Origin: Chitinophagaceae bacterium
GTDB lineage: Bacteria; Bacteroidota; Bacteroidia; Chitinophagales; Chitinophagaceae
Assembly: GCA_947483345.1 (NCBI GenBank)
Contig: CANKNL010000040.1
Location: 1 to 15,536 of the forward strand
DNA length: 15,536 bases
Direction of reading: 5' to 3'
The notes beneath the pieces were generated by a model. It was not told the origin of the DNA. It searched no databases and saw nothing but the letters and a program-made list of their open reading frames with translations. The translations under genes and the position numbers were made by a program. This document shows, one piece after another, positions 5,799-13,430 of the stretch. Numbering within the stretch: the first letter of the stretch is position 1; each line of letters starts with the position of its first letter.

Positions 5799-8700
5799 TT
5801 ATTTCAACAAAGTGGTATTGCCTTTATAGGTATATAGTACGCCATTGTCGCAAATCACATCTGCGGTAAATACAAATACATCTGAATTAGCAGGCACACC
5901 TCTCACATTACCATCCCAGGCATACTTGATGTCATTTGGATTAAAATTACGCTGTTCAAAAACCAGCTCTCCCCAACGGTTGAAAATGCGGAATGTTTTC
6001 ACAAAAATGCCTTTTCCCCTTACCATTAATTTATCATTCACTCCATCGCCATCAGGTGTAAAAGCATTTGGGATAAATACTTGCGCACTTTTACAAAAAG
6101 TAAAAATAGAAATGATATCACGGCCTATACAGCCATAGTTATTGATTACTGTAAGTGTATAGTAAATATTATCTGTTACTGTTAAAGCCGGCGACGGACA
6201 GTTAGTACAACTAAGTCCGGTTGAAGGTGCCCAGGCCCAATTAATTATTGGCCCGTTTTGAATAACCGGATTCAGATTAATGATACTGCCAGTTGATACG
6301 TTAAGATCAGCTCCCAGGTTAACTGTTGGTAATGGCCCTACCGTGATCTTTACAAAATCGGTATCCGTAAAGCAATTTTTCCCATCATAACCTATTACAC
6401 GGTATAAGGTTGTTATAGTTGGCTTTGCAATGGGATTGGCAATATCTATTCTGTTTAAACCCAGGGGCGGCGACCATAAATAATTATTGGCACCACCTGC
6501 AATTAAATTTGCCGATTCGCCAATGCATAATGTGTCATTCGGCGAAATCATCATTTGAAATGGTTTACTAACAGTAACCTGGATGGAATCAAAAGCTTCG
6601 CAACCAAATGAACTTACACCCTTTACATGATATTGGATATTGTTTGTTGTGGTTGATACAGGTGAGGGACAAGTCGTGCAACTCAGACTGTCTGACGGGC
6701 TCCAGTAATAATTTGATGCGCCTGTACCAAATAACTGAAGGGCATTACCAAGGCAAATATTGACATCGTTTCCTGCAAACACTAACGGTGTTGGATAAAC
6801 AGTAATTGTAAATGTTTTAACTGTACCAACACATAAACTGGTAGCTGCTGTTACGGTAATGCTTGCTGTAACAGGTACCTGGCTGGTATTAATGGCATTA
6901 AATCTGGCAATATTTCCCGAACCTGTTGCCGCTAAGCCAATAGAGGGATGACTGTTTGTCCAGCTATAAGCAGCATTATTCAGTGACCCGGCAAAGGCTA
7001 TTAAATTTGTTAAAGTACCGTTACACAAAGACTGATCCGGCGGCTGCACCACATTGGGTGTAGGGTTAACCGTAATAATAAATAGTTGTGCCGGTCCTGC
7101 ACAACCGTTAGCAGATGGTGTGACCGTGATGCTTGCTGTTACGGCTGCATTGGTTGTATTTGTTGCAGTGAAAGCAGAAATGTTACCATTACCACTTGCG
7201 GCTAAGCCAATTGTAGTATTATTATTTGTCCAGCTAAAAGTTGTATTGCTAACAGCCCCTGTAAAGCTGATTAAATTAGTACTTGCCCCATTGCACAAAA
7301 CTTGATTTGGAGGCTGCACCACATGGGGTGTGGGGTTAACCGTAATCATAAATAGTTGAGCAGGTCCAGTACAACCCGCAGCAAATGGGGTAACGGTAAT
7401 GATTGCATTAATGGGGGCATTGGTTGTATTGATGGCGGTAAAAGCAGGGATATTACCCGTGCCATTTGCTGCTAAACCAATTGTAGTATTATTATTTGTC
7501 CAGTTATAAGCCGTATTGCTAACCGTGCCGGTAAAGGCAATGGCATTTGTTGTTGCGCCATTGCACAAAATTTGATTTGGAGGCTGCACCACATTAGGTG
7601 TGGGGTTAATTGTAAAAGTAAATAATTGTTGCGGTCCTGTACAACCCAATGCGAATGGGGTAACCGTAATGGTTGCAATAACCGGTGTATTGCTTGTGTT
7701 GATGGCCGTAAAAGCAGGGATATTGCCTGTGCCGCTTGTTCCTAAACCAATGCTGTTATTATTATTTGTCCAGTTATAAGCCGTATTGCTAACCGTGCCG
7801 GTAAAGGCAATGGCATTTGTGGTTGCGCCATTGCACAAAATTTGATTTGGAGGCTGTACCACATTGGGCGTGGGGTTAACCGTAATCATAAAAATTTGTG
7901 AAGGTCCAGTACAACCCGCAGCAGATGGGGTAACGGTAATGGTTGCACTAATGGGAGCATTGGTTGTATTGATGGCGGTAAAAGCAGGGATATTGCCAGT
8001 ACCACCAGACGCTAAACCGATGGCTGTATTGGTATTGGTCCAGTTAAAGATTGTACCACTAACACTACCTGTAAAGGTCACCAAATTGGTCATAGCCCCA
8101 TTGCACAAAAGTTGATTTGGAGGCTGCACCACATTGGGTATTGGGTAAATAACAACCTGTTGAATGGCTATCCCGTTACAGCCACTTGGTACGGTCACAT
8201 TAAGTTGTACTGAATAGGTACCGGGTAATAGAAAGGTATGCGTTACCGTATCTCCTGTAGCCGTTGTACCATCACCGAAATTCCAAAAAGTTGTAAGGGA
8301 TGGCAGGTTTCTATTATAAAAAGTGATTGTTTTTGGGGCACCGCAATGTGAGGTATCCGACATGTCGAAATGCGCATTTAAAATTCCTGTAATGGTAACT
8401 TTCAATGTATCCAGACAGCCAAAATTATTAAAGGGTATCACTTCAAGCCAGATCACACTATTTACTGTGGGGCCGGGATTGAGTGTAATGGTTTGTCCTG
8501 TTCCTAATAGCGTTGTAAAATTCTGGTTCCACCAATTATAAAATTGAAAACCCGGAGGGCCTGTTAAGGTGGTGATATTTGGAAAAGTACAATCATATTG
8601 TACCTGAGGTAAACTGCCGCAGGTATTTTCTACATCAACATAGGCATAACCCCAATGGCCTCTTCTTACACAATCTGCTGTGGTAAATTCAAGGTATAAA

Positions 8701-9854
8701 GTTCGTCCGCCATGTCCTCTGAGGCTGTAAAAAACGGAAGCCCATGGTTTAAACATGACGTTAGTGTCAATAGTAGAAACCTGAAAGCCCGGTAAAGTGG
8801 ATGTTGAAATATATTCAAAAGAAGCACAATCAATGTAGGTGTTTGTAGCAGAATCTAAAAGTCTTGAAATAAACCTGGGTTGTGTCCAGATGGTATGGCC
8901 CGGATCTTCAAAAACAACGGCGTAATCATATACAATCGAGAAATTAGAATCATTTACAGGCACGTGTATGGTATAACGGATTCGCTCTGCCTGTGCACCA
9001 ACATTTGTATTGCCAAGCCTGACTGCAAAGTTACTCCCATCAGGTGGATTCGTTGGAAATAATCCGAACGGATCAAGTGCAGATGGAATGACTCTGGGAA
9101 AAATGGTATGCCGGTTAGCGATTGGTGGAGAAGGGGTAACGGTGATCACATTTGTATTGCCAACAGAATCAACCCGGCCTGTATAACATTGCCAGTTTGT
9201 AAAGTTGCCATATTCAAAATCGATATTATCTGGGCAAGGCGTTGCAATGATCTGCTGATTTGGAAACGGGAGTGGAGATTTTTTGATTGGGCTTTCAGTA
9301 TCCGTAAAAATAATTTCTCCCGACGTAGTCATCGTACCTGCTCGGCCATCTTTAATTATTTTTGCTTTACCGTTTTTAAAACCAAAACAAACTGTAATAT
9401 CTAAAGCAGTAATAATTTTACCAGTACTGCTGATCAGTTTCCAGGTTTTGTTTTCTAAACCAACAGATATGGATGATTCAAAATCAAAAACGATATCAAA
9501 AGTAAAATCAAAAATAATTTTTCCTGATTCATTAATAAATCCCCATTTTCCGTTTTTTTTAACGGCGGCCAGTTGGGTATTAAAATTCCTTGCATTGTCA
9601 AATACAACCGGTGAGATAAGATGCCCATGGCTATTTACAAAAGAAAATTTATCAACAAGTAATACTCTCGACAAACCATTCGCAAAGGGTTCTGCTTCAT
9701 CCCATAGTTCGTTGTTAACCGGTTGACTTGTTTTAGGGTTTACAAATTGGAATTTAGTATTGATGGTCCTGATTTCAATACCGGGTTCAGCTTGTTTTTG
9801 GGAAAAAGCCTGCAAGGCGAACAGTAAAAATAAAACAGGTAAAAATCTTCTCAT
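5799..9854 (-). CDS. Giant T9SS type B cargo protein: WG-like repeats, PKD domain, five tandem repeats, CHU_C sorting domain
   Basis: The 1351-aa protein has a signal peptide (residues 1-19, Phe-Ser-Gln end). Residues ~50-190 hold degenerate WG-type repeats (clearest around Lys-Trp-Gly-Phe at 103-106). A domain opening Cys-Pro-Asp-Asn-Ile-Asp-Phe-Glu follows at 207, of a kind seen at the start of other large Cytophaga-type adhesins. An Ig-like region leads to a PKD domain (493-572; Trp-Asn-Phe-Gly-Asp-Gly around 532-537). Five tandem 90-aa repeats occupy 573-1022, then three Ig-like units with Trp-Ser-Pro and Cys-Pro-Ser-Pro motifs. Residues 1256-1351 match the gliding-motility-associated C-terminal domain (Ile-Pro-Asn-Ala-Phe-Thr-Pro-Asp-Gly-Asp-Gly, Phe-Asn-Arg-Trp-Gly, Trp-Asp-Gly), the type B signal for type IX secretion. 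It is probably a surface adhesin or matrix protein, co-expressed with the PorP/SprF gene. Binding target is unknown. Confidence 0.92.
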   Translation of the reverse strand: MRRFLPVLFLLFALQAFSQKQAEPGIEIRTINTKFQFVNPKTSQPVNNELWDEAEPFANGLSRVLLVDKFSFVNSHGHLISPVVFDNARNFNTQLAAVKKNGKWGFINESGKIIFDFTFDIVFDFESSISVGLENKTWKLISSTGKIITALDITVCFGFKNGKAKIIKDGRAGTMTTSGEIIFTDTESPIKKSPLPFPNQQIIATPCPDNIDFEYGNFTNWQCYTGRVDSVGNTNVITVTPSPPIANRHTIFPRVIPSALDPFGLFPTNPPDGSNFAVRLGNTNVGAQAERIRYTIHVPVNDSNFSIVYDYAVVFEDPGHTIWTQPRFISRLLDSATNTYIDCASFEYISTSTLPGFQVSTIDTNVMFKPWASVFYSLRGHGGRTLYLEFTTADCVRRGHWGYAYVDVENTCGSLPQVQYDCTFPNITTLTGPPGFQFYNWWNQNFTTLLGTGQTITLNPGPTVNSVIWLEVIPFNNFGCLDTLKVTITGILNAHFDMSDTSHCGAPKTITFYNRNLPSLTTFWNFGDGTTATGDTVTHTFLLPGTYSVQLNVTVPSGCNGIAIQQVVIYPIPNVVQPPNQLLCNGAMTNLVTFTGSVSGTIFNWTNTNTAIGLASGGTGNIPAFTAINTTNAPISATITVTPSAAGCTGPSQIFMITVNPTPNVVQPPNQILCNGATTNAIAFTGTVSNTAYNWTNNNNSIGLGTSGTGNIPAFTAINTSNTPVIATITVTPFALGCTGPQQLFTFTINPTPNVVQPPNQILCNGATTNAIAFTGTVSNTAYNWTNNNTTIGLAANGTGNIPAFTAINTTNAPINAIITVTPFAAGCTGPAQLFMITVNPTPHVVQPPNQVLCNGASTNLISFTGAVSNTTFSWTNNNTTIGLAASGNGNISAFTATNTTNAAVTASITVTPSANGCAGPAQLFIITVNPTPNVVQPPDQSLCNGTLTNLIAFAGSLNNAAYSWTNSHPSIGLAATGSGNIARFNAINTSQVPVTASITVTAATSLCVGTVKTFTITVYPTPLVFAGNDVNICLGNALQLFGTGASNYYWSPSDSLSCTTCPSPVSTTTNNIQYHVKGVSSFGCEAFDSIQVTVSKPFQMMISPNDTLCIGESANLIAGGANNYLWSPPLGLNRIDIANPIAKPTITTLYRVIGYDGKNCFTDTDFVKITVGPLPTVNLGADLNVSTGSIINLNPVIQNGPIINWAWAPSTGLSCTNCPSPALTVTDNIYYTLTVINNYGCIGRDIISIFTFCKSAQVFIPNAFTPDGDGVNDKLMVRGKGIFVKTFRIFNRWGELVFEQRNFNPNDIKYAWDGNVRGVPANSDVFVFTADVICDNGVLYTYKGNTTLLK
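6789..8138 (-). repeat. Five tandem in-frame 270-bp repeats inside the T9SS cargo gene
   Basis: Five units of exactly 270 bp (90 codons) lie head to tail: 8138-7869, 7868-7599, 7598-7329, 7328-7059 and 7058-6789 in reading order. Each begins Pro-Asn/His-Val-Val-Gln-Pro-Pro, contains Leu-Cys-Asn-Gly, a Trp-Thr-Asn core and Ile-Gly-Leu, and ends with Ile-Thr-Val-Thr ... Cys ... Phe ... Ile-Thr-Val-x-Pro-Thr. The two Cys per unit may pair in the secreted protein. The layout looks like PKD/Ig-type spacer domains. Units 2 and 3 are nearly identical in their first halves, so the array has been reshuffled recently. Confidence 0.93.
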
Positions 9855-10200
9855 CAGATAATGGGTTGGTTCATAGTAAATTTAATACTGATGGTTTGAG
9901 AAGGTTTTGTCAGGGATATCATAGAACGGTTTTATTTTGAAATTATTATGATAACCGGATATTTGTTTACAGGTATTTAAAATTATGGCAACAGGTGGCA
10001 GACTAAAAAACGCTGTTAGTTAAGCTGGGTATAGTTTTTAAATGAATAACTTACAGGCTTTGGTAAAATCACTACAAAATAAAACGACACCGTATTTTTT
10101 GTTTTAAAAGGCGTAATTGTACTAGGTAGTTCTAAGATTTATCAATAATTATACCAAAAGTGAAATAAAGGAAAAAATAGTTTAAAAGGAGGGGCAGTCA
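9855..10200. other. 346-bp intergenic region without a recognisable gene
   Basis: This gap lies upstream of the T9SS operon (9854) and downstream of the Crp/Fnr gene (10201). The only ORFs I traced in it are very short (for example 21 codons at 10042-10107) and unconvincing. A near -7 match TAAATTTA (9877-9884) lies 22 nt ahead of the T9SS gene start on the minus strand but lacks a -33 partner. I see no GC-rich hairpin plus T-run that would terminate the Crp/Fnr transcript, and no direct sign of a small RNA. Confidence 0.5.
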
Positions 10201-10911
10201 TTAAGAGGTACTGGCCATTTTTTTCAAATTATCTAAATTATTGAGCAGTATAAATTTTTTGGTAATGGTTATCAGACCTTGTTTTTCAAATTGATTAAGG
10301 GTGGTTGTTACAGTTTGTCTGGACGAGCCAATCAGTTTGGATATATCCTCATGGGTTAAAAACTTATCAATAGCAGGTTTATTTTCAATGCGGCAACTAT
10401 TATCTGCAGCTAATTGTAACAGCAGTTGGGCCAGTCTGCTTTTTACATCTTTATTCAAAATATTTAAAAGCCGGTTCTCCACTTTACGGAGTTTATGGCC
10501 TAAATGAAAACTAAAGGCAATCGCTATTTCTGGTTTGCGTTTTAATAGACGTAAAAAATCTTCCATGGTAAAAGCACACAGGCTTACATGACTTTTATAA
10601 GCCAGTGCAAACTCACCCAGGTTATTGTTTTTTTCTAAAGTAAGTTGGCCAAAAACTTCCCCTTTTTGAATGATCTCTTTTATAATATCATTCCCCTCCT
10701 CATCAATATACCCAAGCTTAATAAAGCCAGCTTTTGTAAAATACAGTTTATTGCGGTTTTGATTAGGGAAATAAATGTACTCACCCTTTGCTGCTTCCAG
10801 AAAATTATGAATTAAATCAAGTTCTTCATATTCTGCTTCGGTGAGATGTTGAAAAATATCAAAGCCTCTTAAAAGCAGTAAATTGGTGTCGCAGGAATCG
10901 GTTTTTTTCAC
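10201..10911 (-). CDS. Crp/Fnr-family transcriptional regulator
   Basis: The product has an N-terminal cyclic-nucleotide-binding-type beta-roll (Tyr-Ile-Tyr-Phe, Gly-Phe-Ile-Lys-Leu-Gly, Gly-Glu-Val-Phe-Gly-Gln), a long dimerisation helix, and a C-terminal winged helix with Thr-His-Glu-Asp-Ile-Ser-Lys-Leu-Ile-Gly-Ser-Ser-Arg-Gln-Thr-Val, the classic Crp HTH. The pocket lacks the Arg-Ser/Thr-Ala signature that binds cAMP in Crp, and there is no cysteine cluster for an FNR iron-sulfur centre, so the signal it senses is unknown. There is no ATG start: GTG at 10911 gives 236 aa and puts the conserved core at the usual distance, while GTG at 10956 would give 251 aa. The gene is divergent from a 53-aa membrane protein, with a 17-bp palindrome between them that it may bind. 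Confidence 0.9.
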   Translation of the reverse strand: MKKTDSCDTNLLLLRGFDIFQHLTEAEYEELDLIHNFLEAAKGEYIYFPNQNRNKLYFTKAGFIKLGYIDEEGNDIIKEIIQKGEVFGQLTLEKNNNLGEFALAYKSHVSLCAFTMEDFLRLLKRKPEIAIAFSFHLGHKLRKVENRLLNILNKDVKSRLAQLLLQLAADNSCRIENKPAIDKFLTHEDISKLIGSSRQTVTTTLNQFEKQGLITITKKFILLNNLDNLKKMASTS

Positions 10912-10991
10912 ATTGTTATTTTTTTGAAGGGCTAAAAATAGCTTGTAAAACCTCACGGGGTATTAAGGCGTAATGGTTTAACAAAAAATGC

Positions 10992-11008
10992 TGATTAAAG
11001 TTTAATCA
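10992..11008. promoter_or_regulatory. 17-bp perfect palindrome between crp/fnr-like gene and small membrane protein (candidate operator)
   Basis: TGATTAAAGTTTAATCA is a perfect inverted repeat with 8-bp arms around one central base. It sits 28 nt upstream of the ATG at 11036 and 81 nt upstream of the GTG at 10911, in the divergent promoter region. It directly precedes TAATTTTA (11010-11017), a seven-of-eight match to the -7 consensus for the plus-strand gene. Dimeric Crp/Fnr proteins bind such dyads (E. coli FNR half-site TTGAT), so autoregulation is plausible. No T-run follows it, which argues against a terminator. Confidence 0.5.
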
Positions 11009-11035
11009 TTAATTTTACGCAACAAATTTTAAAAA

Positions 11036-11197
11036 ATGGGCGTATTCAATCAAATTGCCGAATATTTATTTCTGAAGAAAAAAGACCCGGATGCGCCGGT
11101 TTCTCAATGGGAAAAATATATGCATGGCATTAACAGGTTATCCCTTTTATTATTCCTGTTGGCCATGATCATTTTGGCCATAAAATTACTGCGGTAA
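11036..11197 (+). CDS. Small (53-aa) single-helix membrane protein, DUF6728-like
   Basis: An ATG at 11036 opens 53 codons ending in TAA at 11195-11197. The N-terminal half is polar (Phe-Leu-Lys-Lys-Lys-Asp-Pro-Asp-Ala-Pro-Val-Ser-Gln-Trp) and is followed by Tyr-Met-His-Gly-Ile-Asn-Arg and one hydrophobic helix of about 18 residues ending in Lys-Leu-Leu-Arg. This pattern resembles a family of tiny Bacteroidota proteins of unknown function that I recall as DUF6728; the family number is from memory. The good coding pattern, the promoter-like region upstream and the divergent placement from the Crp/Fnr gene argue that it is real. Its 3' end runs 12 nt into the convergent lpxB gene. It probably sits in the inner membrane with its N-terminus in the cytoplasm. 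Function is unknown. Confidence 0.8.
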   Translation: MGVFNQIAEYLFLKKKDPDAPVSQWEKYMHGINRLSLLLFLLAMIILAIKLLR

Positions 11198-12313
11198 TCG
11201 GGTTAGATACCCGTAAATACTTTCTGCCGCATTAGCCGATGCATGTCCACCCTTACTCAACAGGGTTTTTAACGACTCGTAGTCGGCCTTTATTTGTCTT
11301 TGTTTTATGGTATTCGTTAACAATAAATTCAATTCTGTTTTTAAATTTTCGATAGTCAAAGCATCTTGAATTAATTCTGTCACTACAGGCTTATCCATGA
11401 TCAGGTTAACCAATCCTATAAATTTTATTTTAATTAGCCGTTTAGCAATTTGGTAAGAGAATTCGCTGCCTTTATAACAGATCACCTGTGGTACAGCAAA
11501 TAAGGCTGTTTCTAAAGTGGCTGTACCACTGGTTACCAATGCGGCTTTAGCGTGTACCAATAAGTCATAAGTTTTATTAACAACTGAGGATACATTTTTA
11601 TAAGGCGCCAGCAGTTCAGTATAAAAACTATCATCAAGGCCTGGTGCTTTGGCAACTATAAACTGATACTCGGGAAAATGCCTGGCAACAGCCAGCATGA
11701 TGGGTAGTTTTTTTAATATCTCCTGTTGTCTGCTGCCGGGGAGTAAAGCGATGATGCCGGTTATTTGTGGTTCGTTAGGGAACGCATTACGATCAACATG
11801 TAATAGAAAATCGTCAACAACTTCCACCAGGGGATGGCCTACATACTCAACATCATAATGCCATTTCTTATAAAAATCTTTTTCAAATGGCAGGATGACG
11901 AGCATTTTGCTGACACAGGTTTTAATCAGTTTAACACGATTTTCTTTCCATGCCCAAACCTGAGGAGAAATATAATAGATCACCTGTATCTGTTGTGCTT
12001 TTGCCCATTTGGCGATACGTAAATTAAAACCGGGGTAATCAATGAGGATGAGTGTGGTGGGCTGGTATTGTAAAATATCGGCTTTACAAATTTTGATGTT
12101 TTTTAAAATGGTTCCCAGGTTTTTAAGCACTTCCAGAAAACCCATAAAAGCAAGTTCTTTGTAATGCTTCACCAGTGTGGCACCTGCAGCCTCCATCTTA
12201 TCGCCACCCCAGCAACGGATATCAGCTGCCACATCTTTCTTTTTTAATTCCTTGATAAGATTACTGCCGTGCAGGTCGCCACTTGCTTCTCCGGCAATGA
12301 TGTAATATTTCAT
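11186..12313 (-). CDS. lpxB: Lipid-A-disaccharide synthase
   Basis: The 375-aa protein is close to the usual LpxB length (about 380). It begins with Tyr-Tyr-Ile-Ile-Ala-Gly-Glu-Ala-Ser-Gly-Asp-Leu-His-Gly (residues 3-16), the LpxB signature. It also has the Tyr-Ile-Ser-Pro-Gln-Val-Trp-Ala-Trp motif, Val-Gly-His-Pro-Leu, Leu-Leu-Pro-Gly-Ser-Arg-Gln-Glu-type donor loop, and Thr-Ser-Gly-Thr-Ala-Thr-Leu-Glu near the C-terminus. LpxB is a peripheral inner-membrane GT19 glycosyltransferase that joins UDP-2,3-diacylglucosamine to lipid X, giving the lipid A disaccharide and UDP. It is the last gene of a minus-strand cluster with surE and a small membrane protein, 19 nt after the latter. Its last 12 nt overlap the convergent small gene. 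Identification is firm. Confidence 0.97.
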   Translation of the reverse strand: MKYYIIAGEASGDLHGSNLIKELKKKDVAADIRCWGGDKMEAAGATLVKHYKELAFMGFLEVLKNLGTILKNIKICKADILQYQPTTLILIDYPGFNLRIAKWAKAQQIQVIYYISPQVWAWKENRVKLIKTCVSKMLVILPFEKDFYKKWHYDVEYVGHPLVEVVDDFLLHVDRNAFPNEPQITGIIALLPGSRQQEILKKLPIMLAVARHFPEYQFIVAKAPGLDDSFYTELLAPYKNVSSVVNKTYDLLVHAKAALVTSGTATLETALFAVPQVICYKGSEFSYQIAKRLIKIKFIGLVNLIMDKPVVTELIQDALTIENLKTELNLLLTNTIKQRQIKADYESLKTLLSKGGHASANAAESIYGYLTRLPQ

Positions 12314-12332
12314 ATGCTAAAGTAAACCATAA

Positions 12333-12635
12333 TTACCCAAAAGTTTTAATACTCAATGCCGTTAAAGCATAAATCAATGTAGCTGCAAAGATACCTTTGG
12401 CGGTATGGTCAATATGGGCATTGATATAGATGGTGAATAAAATGGCATTGGCCATTAATGACAGGCTGATGGCTACAGTTAACAGCCTGTGCCCGGGTTC
12501 TGTAAAAATGTATTGCAGCGCTTCAATATAATTGAGCGGCCCCAGTTTTGTGTATTTAAAAACCGCAAAACCCGCAAAGGGTGCCATCAAACCGATGATG
12601 AACCCAAAAATAAAATGGTCTTTTTTATATATCAT
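12333..12635 (-). CDS. Three-helix membrane protein between surE and lpxB, function unknown
   Basis: This 100-aa protein has three predicted membrane helices at about residues 8-26, 51-71 and 79-99. A loop with Tyr-Ile-Glu-Ala-Leu-Gln-Tyr and Glu-Pro-Gly-His-Arg joins helices 1 and 2, and a short His/Asp-containing loop joins 2 and 3. I do not recognise the family. Its ATG overlaps the surE TGA in the ATGA arrangement, so the two are translationally coupled, and lpxB starts 19 nt downstream. The fixed position between a nucleotide phosphatase and a lipid A enzyme suggests a cell-envelope role, but nothing in the residues shows catalysis. The coding status is well supported by coupling and by the regular hydrophobic pattern. 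Confidence 0.8.
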   Translation of the reverse strand: MIYKKDHFIFGFIIGLMAPFAGFAVFKYTKLGPLNYIEALQYIFTEPGHRLLTVAISLSLMANAILFTIYINAHIDHTAKGIFAATLIYALTALSIKTFG

Positions 12636-13414
12636 TTGAATATATTCTTCTTTTCTAATAATTTTTTTAAAGTATAATTGGTGAGGTCAAATTGCACGGG
12701 CACCACACTCACATAATTATTTTTTAGTGCCCAAACATCGGTATCTTTTGCTTTATCAAAATTGATGAATTTGCCGGTAAGCCAATAGTATTTTTTACCG
12801 TGGGGATCTTTCCGTTCGTCAAACTCTTCTTTGTATTTGGCATAAGCCTGTTTACAAACCATGATGCCTTTTATTTTTTCTTTTGGAACCGATGGGATAT
12901 TAACATTAAGTAAAAGATGTTTATCCAATTTATTGGCCAGTACGGTTTTAATTATTTGATGGGCATAATGGGCGGCAGCTGTAAAATCAGCTTCAAAACG
13001 ATAATCCAGCAATGAAAAACCAATACTTGGAATACTTTCAATAGAAGCTTCCATCGCCGCACTCATGGTGCCACTATAAATGACATTGATAGAATGATTG
13101 GCGCCGTGATTAATACCGCTGATACAGAGATCGGGTTTCCGATGCAGAATTTTATCAACAGCAAGCTTAACACAATCAACTGGGGTACCGGATGTTTGCC
13201 AGGCTTCAATATCTGTAAACAGATCTACTTTCTCCAGGCGTAAGGGGTTACCAATGGTAATGGCATGGCCCATGCCGCTTTGTGCTTTATCAGGTGCCAC
13301 CACAACTACTTTACCCAATGTTTTTGCGGCTTCAATTAAACTTTTTATGCCGGGTGCAGTAATCCCATCATCATTCGTAATGAGAATTATGGGTTGCTCT
13401 TTCTTCTTTGCCAT
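12632..13414 (-). CDS. surE: 5'/3'-nucleotidase SurE
   Basis: The 260-aa protein carries the SurE landmarks: Thr-Asn-Asp-Asp-Gly-Ile (13-18; metal ligands Asp15 and Asp16), Pro-Asp-Lys-Ala-Gln-Ser-Gly (41-47; Ser46), Ser-Gly-Thr-Pro-Val-Asp-Cys-Val (75-82) and Ser-Gly-Ile-Asn-His-Gly-Ala-Asn (99-106; Asn102). SurE is a divalent-metal phosphohydrolase that removes phosphate from nucleoside 5'- and 3'-monophosphates and can act on short polyphosphate; it is cytoplasmic. The start ATG at 13414 lies 16 nt after the stop of the upstream membrane-protein gene, and its own stop overlaps the start of the next membrane protein, so the three or four genes probably share a transcript ending at lpxB. Confidence 0.96.
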   Translation of the reverse strand: MAKKKEQPIILITNDDGITAPGIKSLIEAAKTLGKVVVVAPDKAQSGMGHAITIGNPLRLEKVDLFTDIEAWQTSGTPVDCVKLAVDKILHRKPDLCISGINHGANHSINVIYSGTMSAAMEASIESIPSIGFSLLDYRFEADFTAAAHYAHQIIKTVLANKLDKHLLLNVNIPSVPKEKIKGIMVCKQAYAKYKEEFDERKDPHGKKYYWLTGKFINFDKAKDTDVWALKNNYVSVVPVQFDLTNYTLKKLLEKKNIFK

Positions 13415-13430
13415 GTAGGTTCAAATCTTG

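Noticed and set aside
7054..8115. Two 83-aa plus-strand ORFs (7054-7305 and 7864-8115) that resemble each other
   Set aside because: They are antisense to the tandem repeats of the T9SS protein; their similarity and 810-bp spacing (three repeat lengths) follow from the 270-bp periodicity.
6789..8138. Regularly spaced repeats that could suggest a CRISPR array or satellite DNA
   Set aside because: The period is 270 bp, fully in frame, and encodes conserved 90-aa domains, so it is a protein repeat.
10042..10107. 21-codon plus-strand ORF in the 9855-10200 gap
   Set aside because: It is too short, has no promoter or coupled neighbour, and no recognisable sequence pattern.
10108..10974. 10-bp direct repeat AAGGCGTAAT at 10108-10117 and 10965-10974 flanking the Crp/Fnr gene
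   Set aside because: One such 10-mer pair is expected by chance in a window this size, and no mobile-element features accompany it.
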